A stretch of DNA of 64,000 bases, from assembly GCA_025506515.1 (NCBI GenBank), contig CM046443.1, forward strand, positions 40,498,831-40,562,830, written 5' to 3'. This DNA is from Flaveria trinervia (Eukaryota > Streptophyta > Magnoliopsida > Asterales > Asteraceae). Each line of letters opens with the position of its first letter. Position 1 is the stretch's first letter. Of the stretch, positions 1-11,600 are shown one piece after another. A program made the position numbers and the translations under genes. The notes beneath the pieces are model-generated. The model searched no databases and was not told where the DNA came from. It saw nothing but the letters and a program-made list of their open reading frames with translations.

Positions 1-190
1 CTGTTTACCACAAACAGGCCCTACATAAAACTAGTTTACGGAAAGAAAAATCAAGTATAGTGTCTGATAGTGAGAAGAATAAGAAGAAAGATACGCCCTC
101 ATCCTCTAAAGGACATGGGTTAAGTTTATGATGTGTGATTCCTTTGGTTCACCCAAGATAGTTAAGGCTTGGGTCGCAAATATGAACTAA
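1..190 (+). pseudogene. gag: gag C-terminal tail of element D
   Basis: This is the last ~60 codons of a copia gag. It aligns with the end of element B gag (42436-42624) and ends in the same signature, K-A-W-V-x-x-M-N followed by a stop (taa 188-190). The zinc knuckles lie upstream of the window. The downstream protease is in the same reading frame as this stop, so gag and pol here are separated only by stop codons (taa taa). Confidence 0.8.
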
Positions 191-826
191 TAAGTTTCTT
201 TGAATGTGCATGGTGTCTGCTACAGCGCTATCACTAATACCTGGATTATCGATAGTGGGGCGTCCAGGCACATGATAGGGAACTCGTCTCTCCTTTTCAA
301 TGTCAAACAAATTAAAGGGGACATGTTTCATTTGATGGGAATAAAGGAGGTTACATCACCGCATAAGACGAAGTGGGAAACGAGAAAGTAAAGTTTAACA
401 AGGTCAACTACGTTCAACAACTACAGAACAACTTACTTTCAGTCTCCCAGATTTGTGATAAAGGATTCAAAGTTGTATTTGACAACAAAAAGTGCTACAT
501 GTTGAAGAAGGACTATGTGATTGAGGAGGATAAGGTTGTTATGTCAACTTCAAGATATAACAATTTGTATGTCTTGGATCTATCAAAAGCCTCCACAACT
601 GATCACACTATTCAATGCTTCTTGTCAAAGGCAACTGAGAGAGACTCGGTCTCATGGCATAGGAGAATGGGACACATTAATCCAAGGAAGATGAATCATT
701 TGGTTCCGAATGATTTAGTGAATGGAGTAACTGTCAAGAATTTCTAACTTTCGGATTTTTGTGTAGCATGCAAGAAAAGGAACAGACCAAGAAGTCTTAC
801 AAGGCAAAGAAAGTGAATTATATTGA
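191..826 (+). pseudogene. pol: pol fragment of D: protease, GAG-pre-integrase, start of integrase
   Basis: This is the N-terminal part of a copia polyprotein. The aspartic protease motif D-S-G-A-S-R-H-M is at 251-274. The GAG-pre-integrase zinc-binding segment (W-H-R-R-M-G-H-I-N) is near 655-681, followed by a degraded C-x2-C-like stretch near 760-780. An indel after the protease shifts the frame near 340-375, and a stop follows at about 745. Similarity to B pol (42650-43260) ends abruptly near 826, where the sequence jumps into spacer DNA. Integrase core, RT and RNase H are therefore deleted. Confidence 0.85.
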
Positions 827-1912
827 TATGCTAAATATGTGATTTTGATTCAAAGCTTATGGAAAATGGTAGTACACAGGGAACAAATTGTTCTGGACTT
901 CAAAACTAGTTTGTTCTAAATGCTAAATTCAAGTACAAGTCTGAGAAGTCTAAGCACAACTAAAGAAAAATGATAGTCAAACTACTCTGCAACTGAGGTA
1001 ACATAGAAAAAATAGACCTAGAGGTTGCTAGTTCATTATATGATATGTCGGTAGATTCAACACAATAGATGAGTAGACTTCATTGGTGAATTAAAATTCA
1101 AACTAATCTGTTCATCTTGCTATGGGTTCTCATCTTATCCCTGGTTAACACAATCAACGCATTTCCAATAAGGGGTGACGAGCAAAATAAATGCCACAAA
1201 TGAGTGCAAATGACCATAAATATGAGTAAAGCACATGGAAAAACTGCTAAAAGCAATCAAGCTAATGACTAATGTTGTTGGTGCATGTGTGCAAAAGAAA
1301 AATAAATGCTCTAACAAGAAGATAGGTTGTGTGCCTCTCTGCTTTGTAGTGGCACTAACTTGAGGATAAGCATAACCTAAATATTCTAGAATTCATTGTT
1401 GTTTGTGCCTCTCTGCTGTGCGATGGCACTAACCTAAGGCTTGGCATCACTTTGAAAGCCCTTAGAATAGTTTCTTCTTGTCCAATACCCGTAAACCGCT
1501 AAAAAATCTCCTGAGGAATGTTGATTACCATATAAGTGTGAGATCCACAAATGCTTGTTGAAATAATCTAACCGAGTTGATCACCAATGTGAGACAAAAA
1601 TCTGTGTATGGATTTAAGTGAACAAGTATACTGACATTCATCGTGGCTGCAATTCGTGACAATCAAAACCATTGTGTGCATCTTATAGCTCTAGTATGAT
1701 TTCTTCAAAGTGCTATTGACTCTTGGACAAAACAAGAATCTAGCATCAAAGTGCATATTAATAGGGGTTCCTAAATGATTATGATATACCTGTATGATTC
1801 CATAATGAAACTTTCCAAAAATGATCAAATTAACTTGAAGTTGTTCTGCTCAAACCCAAAACAACAAAAATATGTCTTGTTTTTCTTTTAAATTTCAAAG
1901 TTGTTGTCTATT
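827..1912 (+). other. Pol-ORF3 spacer of element D, conserved non-coding block
   Basis: No convincing gene is present. From about 983 to 1790 this stretch aligns by eye with element B (58860-59660) and, inverted, with element F (13490-14330). Shared landmarks are the cggtagattcaacacaatag stretch, a twice-repeated gcctctctgctgtgcg...tggcactnacct segment (about 1328-1365 and 1405-1440), a tataag box (1531-1536) followed by gatccacaaatgc, and a gtatggatttaagtg segment. The conservation of this non-coding DNA between copies is comparable to that of neighbouring coding DNA. Confidence 0.75.
1908..1912. repeat. Target-site duplication of element E (left), ctatt
   Basis: The five bases ctatt abut the low-coordinate end of E. 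The identical ctatt is at 30458-30462 on the other side. Confidence 0.92.
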
Positions 1913-2681
1913 TGTAAGACCGTAGAAGGGTAGTCAAATACAACACAACAACACAAAAAGGAGAGCAACTAAACTTAATCAAACAGTGATCTAGATTAAT
2001 CACAAGTAAAGACACAAAGAACACAAGTAATTAAGAAACAGAACACAAGAGCAAGATACACAAGGAGTCGGTTTTCAAGGTTGCAGTATATTGCTTTCTC
2101 AATGTTCTATTACAAGTGTTACAAAAAAGATAAAGTTATAAGAACATGAGATACTTATACTACATCCTATAGTCGGCCATACTATGAAAGCCAGCTGGAT
2201 ACAATTGACTAGACACAAAACAAAATCAATTGTAGAGTCAAAAGGCAGATTGCCTTTTTGACTTTGTGACTATGACATGCCATAGCTCACATCCTTATCT
2301 ATTACAAAAAGGATAAAGTACATGAAGTAGAAAGTATACAGACTCAAGACCTCAATGTACATTTACCAAAAAGCATGGACCTTTTCACCAGCTCATGTAA
2401 TTTGGTGACATTACAGAGTTGCAGCGGAAAGGGGTCTAACTTTATGGAAAAGTACATCAGATAAAGCATGTTGTTAAAAGTCTTCGGAAGAAATTTGTCT
2501 TCAATAGTTGAGCTTCGGAAGACTTTTTCTCTGAAGCTTCGGAAGACTTCATCTTTGGCTTCGGACACTTAGAATGTTTCTGTTGCTTGTGTGAAACTTC
2601 CAAAGCATTCTTCTTCAATACTTGTGCAGCATGCATGCAGAAAGACATTGGTTGCTTCAACCTCTTCAAATATTTTCTATA
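1913..2681 (-). repeat. 3' LTR of element E
   Basis: 769 bp. It matches the 5' LTR at 29653-30457 and the LTR of element C. In element orientation the terminal TG is mutated to TA (high end ...ttctata), and the other end is ...gtcttaca. It contains the family II word (cttcggaag and near variants) at about 2480-2560. Confidence 0.9.
2480..2560. repeat. Family II palindromic word cluster in E 3' LTR
   Basis: Repeated gcttcggaagac-type words occur within about 80 bp (near 2484, 2514, 2538 and 2559). The same cluster is in the 5' LTR at about 30225-30345 and in element C at 36605-36770. Confidence 0.7.
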
Positions 2682-2683
2682 GA

Positions 2684-2691
2684 CTCCCTCT
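2684..2691 (-). other. Polypurine tract of element E
   Basis: On the minus strand agagggag lies three bases before the 3' LTR. This is the usual plus-strand primer position and marks the LTR boundary. Confidence 0.8.
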
Positions 2692-2721
2692 AGGCTGATG
2701 CTACCAAAACACTTAAAGACT

Positions 2722-5700
2722 TCAGATATCAACAGTCCTCATTAGGATAATAACTAGCCCTTTCTTCATAAGATGATCAAGATCCTTTAGACTGTCAAAG
2801 TGTCTTCTCATGTCAAAGAGATCATTCAGAGGCAACTAAAACATGTATTGCCAAGTGTTGACATTTTCAATGTCATGATCTCTAATGACATGCCACCTTT
2901 TTGGATTTGTAGTGTATGTCCAGGATAGGATGGGTCTTTCTAATGCTAGAGGAGCTATTGGAATGGGAGATGATGGAGCATCCTCTGGCTGCACATCCTC
3001 AGTATGTTCTGACTCATCTTGAGGTTCAGAAAAGGATACAGTCTTCTTCTTCTTTGGCTTTGGCTTTGAAGCCATCCTTTTATTTTTCTTTACAACTTTT
3101 AACTGAGAAGACTAACCTACAACACTTGATTGATCTTCATTGTCTTTCTAAGTTGGGTCCTTCACTCTCACAGGTTCAGGTTGAGAGTGAGTCTGACCCT
3201 GTTGTGGATCAGAAGGTAAAGCTTGCTGAGCTTCAGCAGGTAGTCCAGGTTGTGTTATCTCTGGTTGTTCAACCTTAACCTCCACTTCAGGTGGAGCTTG
3301 ACTTGGAGGGGAATGTAAGTTAACCAGCTCTCCACTCTTTATCTTCTGCTTGATCACCCTGATATGATCATCCATAGTGGATAGAGACATGGGGCCAAGT
3401 CTGCTTCTGGAGAATCCATACAGCTTCAAGAAGCTCATCATCCTCTGCCTATTATCAGATTTCTTCATGCTTTTCTGGATGATGGCTCTTGACTTAGCAA
3501 CTTCTTCTCTTAGCTTTCTTTTGGTTGTCTTTATATCCTTGACTATCTCAAGTTCAAGTTGTTTGAGATACTCAAACTAAACATAGTCAAAGAATAAGGG
3601 AAGAAGTGCTTCTGCCTGATAGAGCCCTGTGGCACTCAGGTATTTGATCATCTTGATCCTTTCTTCTTCTTTATCTACCTGAGGTTCTTGTTGAACCACA
3701 TCCTCATATGCAAGGCTTTCTTAAATTAGGGAGAGAGTGGGCAAGGTTCTTGTTGAACCACATCCTCATATGCAGGGCTTTCTTAAATTGGGGAGAGAGT
3801 GGGCACATGCTTGTATAATCTTTTCTTTCTTCTGTCTTCTTTGATTTGTATCAGTAGCTCTGCATCTTCTGCCTCTTTCCTCTCCCTTGACCTTTCGAGG
3901 TCAACCAACTCATTTAGTTCCTCCAAGGGGAGAGAGATGATATTGTCTATGTGATAGTTCCTTGTCTACAGATAGTTATTCTGACTGCCCTTAACTCATC
4001 ATTCTGAGTATCTGGTCTGGGGGCAGCCCTAATAGTAGACTCCATGAGTCTTGTAGACTCAGAGGAGGAACTTTCTCCCCTATGCTTCCTTTACCTATCT
4101 CTTCTCCTCCTTAATCTCACTGTTAGTCATTTTTCATTTCCCTTTGTCACTCACAGACCTTTGTGACACAGGGTGGAGAGAGCTTTGGCCTTCATTGCTT
4201 GGTGTAGCTTCCAAGCTCTGGCCAGAGAGAGGTTGAGATGCACCTTCACCAGCAGGTGTCTTAAAAAGGGCATTCACCTCTGCAGCAATTGTTGGTGATA
4301 AGACAGGGCTCTTAGGTTCTGTCATTGGGTCTTCAGTCAAGGTTTCCCCTATGGAACTAATCTTAGGGTCTTCCTTAACTGCCTGATTGCCTAAGTCTTC
4401 TTCTAAGGCTGAACTCTGCAGTGATCCGGTCTTGGATTCTTTGAGCCAACTTATCAGGTTGTCTTGATTGGCTTGGGTTGACAAGTGGCATGTTGACTAA
4501 ATCCAGACCTTCATAGAAGTTCAAGGTCTGAAAGTTGAAGATCTCTTGCTGCCCTTGAACTCTAATGATGATTAGGGCTCTTCTGTTGCTGCCATAACTC
4601 CACCCAATGATGTGATTTGAAGATGGTGGAGATGACATGGGCCTTCATATCCCTTCGTCAAACAGACTCTGTATTAAGGAGTCTATACAGTCCACATCAA
4701 TGTGACCTTGAGGAAGTTGCTGAGTATGCACAATTGCAAGTGAGGATGGTAAGTCCTCAGTGTCCATACTCTCTAAAGAATTCCCCCCTTTTTGGTAGCA
4801 TCACCCACTTGCAATGACTTTCTCCCCCTTTTTGGTAGCATCACCCACTTGCATAGGTGACCTAGGAGTTAGGTCAATCAAATCCACAGGTTCTTGTGTT
4901 CCTGGTTGAGCTCCTCTTAAAGGTCACCCAACTAGTTTGTCCTTAAGATATAAAATCTCAAGTTGCTGATCATTGACCCTCTTTTGCAAAGTAGTCACTT
5001 AAGATTCAAGATGACTAACCTTAGAGACTAAATAGGTGCATGTTTGAGATAGTTTTTGCACCTTTAGTCTGAAATTCCCCTCATCTCCATCAAAGGAATC
5101 ATTGGGGGATGAGATGATTGGACCAGCGTCCTCACTCTCACCACCAGCTTCAGGTTCTTGGCTGCTGGATTTCCTCTGATCACTAGCAATCTCAGTTGAG
5201 ATGTTAGTGGGCTGAGTTGCCATGGTTGAGGTCTTAATGATGTAATCACTTTCAAAAGTGAGAGCCTCTTCCATATGGACATCCTGAACAGGTTCAGAAG
5301 TGTCCACCTCAGTAGTAGGTGACTGATGGGGGCTAGAAATAGGAGCCTCAAAAGCACTCATCTCTCGTTGAGCAGGGGGAAAGAAGAGAGAATCATGATA
5401 CTCAATAAAACCTTGATCTTCATCAGTGTAGAAGTCAAGGTTGGGGATTGGTTGGTTGAGATCTAAACGCTGGGGATGGTAACTGTTCCCTGAAGGTTGA
5501 TTACTTGAGTGTTGAGACTCAGAGTGATGGCTTAAGGTAGTTTGGCTTATGAGCTTATCAGCTTGAGCATGAGGAACCTCAGCACTGATCCTTGAAGAGA
5601 TGGGAGTGGTCTGCTCCTCAAGAGAAGTGGGAGCTCCAGTGTCAACTTCTTCCTGTTGGGTGAGTGTATAGGGGCCTGCATAAACTGAATAGCCTAGTAA

Positions 5701-6592
5701 GGGTTCGCTTGGATTTTCTTTGGTAGGTGAGGGTGATTTGTGGCTATTTAGGTGGTTAGGATGTAGAAGGTGTGGGTTCAACACTAGCTGGTGCTGCTAG
5801 GTTGTCACCTTGAGCAATGAGCTCTAACATTTTTGGGACCTAGGCTGTTTCTACCCCAAAAAAGCCAAGAGTGGGATTTCTCATTATTTTAAAGATGGGC
5901 TTCATCTATCCCAGTTTAAGAATGTTACCTGTTCCCCTAAACTATGAGCCCAGTTCACAGTTAAGAATGTACTGGAGATATCTCGGGAACATGTGATATT
6001 CTAAGGTGTCCAATTTTGCAAGCAGATTAGTATAAACAAACTATGAATACCTGAACTTGACCCCCTGAATCATTCCATGGACAATGAAGGAGAGATCCTT
6101 AGGAATCTGGTCCCATCTACCATGCTTGTTTGATAAGCTGTGGATAACCACATGGAGCAGGAACTTCCACTGTGATGAGACCTTCCCTTTCATGAAGGTC
6201 TTGATAGAGTAGTCTCCCTTATAACCCATCTGCTCAAAAGAATGATTTACAACTTCCTTTGGGAAGAACACCCCACCTTCTTCATCATCTAGCTGAAGAT
6301 GCATGTTGATGATGGCCGGAGTGATGAAGACTATTCTCCCCTGCACTGTGGCAGACAGTGCCTTCTCCCTATCGATTACGACCTCTTGGCAGGTCTTCCA
6401 GAATTCTAGCAGATGATCCACATAGAGTGGAGGATCAATGGTAAGGGAGGTGAAGTAGTTCGACAAAGCTAAGAAATGGAAAACCACTAAGAAATGAGCA
6501 TCTTTCTCAGAGCTTATAGAGGCAACCTGATTATGTTGCCTGTGTAACTGCATGGTAAAGTTCGGGTCATTTCTGTGAAGAGGGTTAGCCAT
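2722..6592 (-). pseudogene. ORF3 of element E (extra ORF downstream of pol, family II)
   Basis: This is a large extra ORF between pol and the 3' LTR, starting M-A-N-P-L-H at 6592. Residues 1-180 form a globular domain including W-K-F-L-L-H-V-V and, after a stop at 6041, a degraded F-P-R-Y-L-Q segment. The domain is homologous to the ORF3 N-termini of families I and III. A long Ser/Pro/Glu-rich region follows (about 5784-4999), then a heptad-like coiled coil near 5070-4930, then Q/E-rich sequence. A strongly basic cluster (K-P-K-P-K-K-K-K, 3043-3066) looks like a nuclear localisation signal. The end is a short conserved tail near 2836-2722. I see no signal peptide or membrane span. Several stops break it. 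Plants of this type carry many such ORFs with no established function; an envelope-like label fits poorly. Confidence 0.75.
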
Positions 6593-7288
6593 TTTGACAG
6601 AGCTTAAGGATGAAGAAAGAAGAAAGAAAGTAATTTCAGAGATAAATTTGGGGTTTTAGGTTTGGAGGAAGAAGCAAATGATAGAAAGAGGGGGAAACCG
6701 TTGGGTTTATATGTGAAAAGGATTTCAGATAAAGTTTAATGAAAGAGAATAAACTTTGAAATCCGGAGGTCAGTCCCACCTCAAAAAAAATAGTTTACTT
6801 TTGCGCAAAAGGTTGTTTTCTTGGAAGTCAAAAAGCTTCCGAAGGTAAATTATATTCAGAAGTTTTAATGAAAAAGCTTCTGAAGCTAAAATGACTTCGG
6901 AAGATTTTCCTAAAAGTTGTGAAAATTTTGACTTCGGAAGAAAATCAAGACTTGAGAGTTTTGTTCAAGAACAAAACTTTCGAGAGTTAATTTGCTTCGG
7001 AAGAAAAAGGTCCTTGAAAACATATAAGTGCCAAAGAATTAAGCTTCGGAAGATATTTCAGAAATTTCTTCCGAAGGTAAAATATTTGGGCAGTTAGTTG
7101 TTTTAAAAGCATAAGTTTCTTCAAAAGTTCAAAAAATAACTTCCGAAGGATCAAAATTTTCATAATTCTAAGGAAAGTCTTCAAAAAGTTTTTCATCCTA
7201 AGAAAACAAGAGCTTATGAAAGTGATGAACTAGACAACTTAGGGCATACATGTTTTAAAAAATAATAAGAATTAGTTTTAAGAAAATC
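6593..7288 (-). other. Pol-ORF3 spacer of element E with family II word array
   Basis: Non-coding. From about 6833 to 7180 the words cttcggaag, cttccgaag and close variants (ttcagaag, cttctgaag) recur at least ten times at irregular spacing. The same words are in the E and C LTRs. Apparent short ORFs here are by-products of the repeats. Confidence 0.7.
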
Positions 7289-7962
7289 CTACTCAAAGTT
7301 GATCATCGCAATAGCTGATACAAGATATTTAAATCTCTGTTCGTCAAAAGCCTTTGTAAACAGATCAGCATATTGTTCATTTGTGTGAACTTTGACAAGT
7401 TTAATTAATCCCTTTTCATAATTATCTCTTATTGAATGATACCTGATGTTGATGTGTTTGGTCCTTGAGTGCTGCATAGGATTCTCTGTGATTGAGATAG
7501 CACTATTGTCGTCTATGTGAATGGGAGTCTCCTTGAAGTTTAACCTATAGTCCAGCATCTGATTCTAAATCCAAAGCACTTGAGCACAGCAGCTTGTAGT
7601 AGCAATGTATTCAACTTCGCAGTTGATGTAGAGACACAGGATTGTTTCTTGCATTGCCATGAGACAACCCTTCCACCAAGAAACTGACATCCCCCTGATG
7701 TAGACTTTGCAGTCATGTTTCAACCACCATAATCACTATCTGTATAAGCATACAGATTGAAGTCAGGATTCATAGGATACCATAGACCAAGTGTTAAAGC
7801 ATCTTTAAGGTATCTTAGAATCCTTTTGATAGTGATAAGATGAGACATCGTAGGGTTGGCTTGATATCTTGCACAGATGCAAGTGGCAAACATAATATTA
7901 GGCCTGCTAGCAGTAAGATACATACGAGACCTAATCATAGCCTTGTATAAGTGTTCATCTAC
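7289..7962 (-). pseudogene. pol: pol C-terminus of E: end of RT and RNase H
   Basis: This continues E pol after the F insertion. The reading passes from 24076 directly into 7962 once F and one TSD copy are removed. It contains the copia signatures L-T-A-S-R-P-N-I-M near 7925-7895, the RNase H start Y-T-D-S-D-Y-G-G (7720-7743), H-S-R-T-K-H-I near 7477-7457 and A-D-L-F-T-K-A-F near 7370-7345. It ends at a stop at 7289. Internal stops and a frameshift near 7720 and 7560 break it. Confidence 0.88.
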
Positions 7963-7967
7963 ACACT
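7963..7967. repeat. Target-site duplication of element F (left), acact
   Basis: acact abuts the low-coordinate LTR of F. The identical acact is at 24071-24075. Confidence 0.93.
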
Positions 7968-8662
7968 TGTTAGAGGACCGTGTACTGGACGGAGTACTAA
8001 TTGATATACGTGTATACCGAATCAAATACTACAGAAACCTATTTGATTGGCGATCCAATCAGTGAGAACGTTAACCCGATCGATTAAGATTAATCTAAAC
8101 GTTAAGAACGAATAGCAATCGATCAAGAATGATCTATGAACTTGGACTGGCTTTCTTGGACGTTCTGGACGGCTAGGGTACGTGTATGAGTCGAATTCTT
8201 CAAATTGTTATGTTTTTGGTATTTATAGGTTAGGGTTACTCATTCGTGCGACTGAGTCATGTGGTTGATCCATGCGCACGACTGAGTGTTTAGTCGTGCG
8301 ACTGAGTCAATCTCATGTCACAATTGTGCAACTGATCCAGTCTCCTGGTTCAGTCATGCGACTGGTTCATTAGCATGAAGTTGTTCATGCGTATGGTCCA
8401 TTAGCATGGACCATTCGCATGAGAACTTCATATGACTAAGTTTGAATATGTTTCACAATCATTATTTGACTTAGATCTATTCAAACAACCACAAACCTAT
8501 ATAGTTAGTTCAATATGCGTTAATACACATTAATCAATGAAATGTTAAACATTATACGCATAAACCACACATTGTATTTCATTTAACCATCCAGTTACAT
8601 ATATGTAAGACATGAAAGAATTTTTACATTAAGCTCATAAACTAGGTATATATGTATCTACA
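7968..8662 (-). repeat. 3' LTR of element F
   Basis: 695 bp. In element orientation it runs TGTAGATACAT...CCTCTAACA. It differs from the 753-bp 5' LTR mainly by indels inside the palindromic-word region. Family I words are at about 8231-8430. Confidence 0.92.
8231..8430. repeat. Family I palindromic word array in F 3' LTR
   Basis: Repeated variants of CA[A/G/T]TCGnnCGA[A/C/T]TG, such as tagtcgtgcgactga and cattcgtgcgactga, alternate with gttcatgcgtatgg and ttagcatgga segments. Confidence 0.75.
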
Positions 8663-8664
8663 AA

Positions 8665-8673
8665 CTCCCCCTT
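8665..8673 (-). other. Polypurine tract of element F
   Basis: On the minus strand aagggggag lies two bases before the LTR TG. B has the identical tract and D has aaggggaag. Confidence 0.88.
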
Positions 8674-8687
8674 GGACCTAGTTTAAT

Positions 8688-11600
8688 CTATTGTCTAACA
8701 TTCTTCATCAGCTCTTCATACTTCTTGTACTTCTCCCCTCTTGTGATTCCTGCATGTATTTCAACAGCAAAGTAGAGCTGTATCACATTCTAGAATTGGA
8801 AAGCTTGTACAATATCCTACGAATCATAGAATAGTAGCCATTTGTATAAGGTGTAAACAGCATCATCTGACAAGTTCGTGAGCCACATCGGTCAAACACC
8901 CTGATAGTTTCCTTGTTTCCATTTTTGTTCAGAACTATGACTGCTTCAGTCGTTCGCTAGTCATAGTACCACCACTTAAAGTGTGGAGTGAAGTCCTAAG
9001 GCATTTCCCTTAAAGGGATTCTCGACATTGTGCGCGGAGGACTCCACTTCAGCATAATATTTGGCTTCCTAGTTATGGTATCAACTTCAGATCTTCTGAT
9101 ATACCTCGTTGGTTGTTGAGGTTTGAAGTTGACCCACCGGGTGTGGTACTCTCCCTTCAAAGCAGCTTCAAACCAGCCTGACATCTTTCAAGGATCAGCA
9201 TATAATAGCTTCAACTTGGCTAGCTGGTTAAGCTCAAAACCCGGTAGAGTCTTCAGATCATGTGGGAATCTGAAGTACTCTATGCTCTTTTCTCTCTTCA
9301 CGGCATATACATTCAGATCCTCAAAATGAGCCCATGCCAGGATCTTGCCTGACACCTTTAAGTGTTTCTTGACTTTTTACAGCTTGGTGTAGACATTTGA
9401 CTTTTGTGCAGTGCGCATGGCTCGGATCTCAGCAAAGCATGCCACCCATTCAACCTTTTTATGTTAACATCGGCGTCTGAGGCTTGGGCTTGGTCTTTCT
9501 TCTTCTCCGACTCTTGCTCCATCTTATCCAGAGTTTCAAAAGTATCACTAACAAGGGAGTCACCCAGATTGGGGACTACATTTCCCTCATTGTCAGCATA
9601 CTCTGGATAATGTTGTGCAGTGACGTCGTCAATCTCAATTTCATCCACATCGTTAAGCTCATCGTCACTATCAATGTCCATAGTAGGAGCATCCTTCACA
9701 ATCTCATCGGGATTCAGTCTGAACATCTCAGCCAATTGCTCATCAGTAAGGTCGTGAATTATTTCTCCTTCTTCAGGAGTGTAACTCACAGACCTCCTGA
9801 TGATCCCTTGTAGATCAAGTATCATTGTGAGTTGGGACTTGATCTGCTAAAGGGAAGCAACGTCATATTCATCTTGTTGAGATGTGTGATCTACTTGAAA
9901 ACATATAGACACATCATACATCAGTAAATGATCAAGATATTAAACCTAAATATATCTACATTAACATTCAAACACATAAGTTTAATACAATATTCAAGTT
10001 ACACATGATTTAAATTACACAAAACTCTATGCATTACTTTTATCTTGGATCATGTGTTCTTCTGCTGTCGGGGCTGATGTCGAGGCACCTAGATCTCGAG
10101 TCTTTTTAGTCCGCCTCTCATTAGCGTCCTGTGCACCGAAAGCAGATGACTCTCCTCCTCCTTCAGAGTCTCCTCCATCCTCATCATCACCTTCATCATC
10201 ATCACCATCATCATCACTATCATCATCATCACTATCATCACCATCATCTCCATCTCCCTCTCTGATCTTTAGAGGCTCATCCTTTGTGCCCTTAAGTTTG
10301 AGCAGGATGGTCCTCTTAGCATCCTCCAAGTCCTCAATTTTCTTAGTAGATAAGATGTTTTGCTCCTTGAGTTGGGAAATCTCTATACTCTGAGCAGCCA
10401 TTTGCTGTGCCTGCTGCTCAATCTGCTGCACCTGTTGAGATATCTACTGTGACTATGCAGCCGTAAGCTCCACTAACTGTCTGAGCTGAGCAGTCTTCTC
10501 GTCATCGGCTGCTAACAGCTTCAGCACCATATGGTTCAGTGCTAAGAGCTATTTCTCTACCTCGCTGGGAGGTAGAGATGATCCTGATGGAAAGGAGGGG
10601 TAAGATGATGGTCCTACTTGGTGGCTAGAGGTAGTGGTTGTGGCAGTGGTGTATAAGGGAGGTGGTATGTGTGTGGGTGGTGAGGTAGAGGTGGTGGTGG
10701 ATGTGTTGTGGGGAAGTGGTGGAGTGGCTGAGGTAGTGGTGGTGTGTGTGGTGGCAGTAGTGGTGACAGGTGGTATGGTGGTAGTGGTGATGGGGGGAGA
10801 GGTAGATGTAGTGGGTGGTGTGGTAGAGGTGGTGGCTGTGGTGGTGGTGATAAAGGTCATCCTCCTCTTCTTCGACTTCATCCCATGGGGTTGAGCCGTC
10901 CTTTTCCTCCTCTTGTCTTTGGAGGTGGATGCTCCCCCTGGGATGCTGCTTGGCTGACCTGGTGAATAGCTGGGGTCAGCTGCAGTCTTCCCAGATGTGC
11001 TAGGGCATCCTCCAACCTCCTGAATGCCTCGGTCGGTGGCAACCACCTTGCTGCTCACTGTCCTGGTGAGGGGCTCCTCATCATTCTCTTCCTTCTCATC
11101 GGGAGGATAGAAATCCTGGTGAAAACTAGCAGTGGTGGCATCAGTATGAGTAGGGGGTGGAGATGTAGTATGTGCAGGGTTGGCCCTAGAAACAGCGGGG
11201 CCAGAATCTCCACCCGTGTCTCCGTCGTCATCATCGGAGTCATCAAATGGAAGAGCAATCTGCTCAACATCTGAATCACTCTCCGCGTGGCGCCACTTAC
11301 GCCTTCCCGGCGCCACGTACTCCTCCCTAACTAGATGCCCGATCAGTCTCTTTACAGGGGGTTTGACCTCTTTCCCCTGTAGACCTTCATGCGGCCTAGT
11401 GTCATGTCATCCATCACCTCAAGTGACACCACATCCTAGCTCTCCTTAGGCAGAGAGGGTAGCTTCTCATCAATAATCATCTGAAGAAACCTTGGGTACA
11501 TGAAAAAACCCTATTTGCCTTTAGCCTCCAGATTCTTAATCAGGTATGAGAATATCATGCTCGAGAAGCTGAAGGGGTGGTTCACCACCAATGCCACGTA

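Larger units (their letters stand above)
1..1912 (+). mobile_element. Element D, left visible part (family I giant copia)
   Basis: This is the visible upstream part of a family I element. It holds the end of gag, then protease to early integrase, then the pol-ORF3 spacer. It is interrupted after base 1912 by element E and resumes at 30463, as the direct repeat ctatt (1908-1912 and 30458-30462) shows. The 5' LTR, PBS and most of gag lie upstream of the window. Compared with element B, about 3.0 kb from integrase to RNase H and the first part of the spacer is missing at about base 826, so D cannot encode its own RT. ORF3 and the 3' LTR are present further right. Confidence 0.88.

Noticed and set aside
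2916..3580. Plus-strand ORFs opposite E ORF3
   Set aside because: They have no domain or homologue in the sister elements; they are shadows of the minus-strand coding region.
2722..6592. ORF3 as an envelope glycoprotein gene
   Set aside because: No signal peptide or membrane-spanning segment is visible in any of the five copies, while basic NLS-like clusters are present. The frames are broken, so this is not final.
10634..10965. Plus-strand Val/Gly-rich ORFs opposite the Thr-rich part of F ORF3
   Set aside because: Antisense shadows of a (acc)n-like Thr run; B (61462-61665) and D (32701-33042) show the same artefact.
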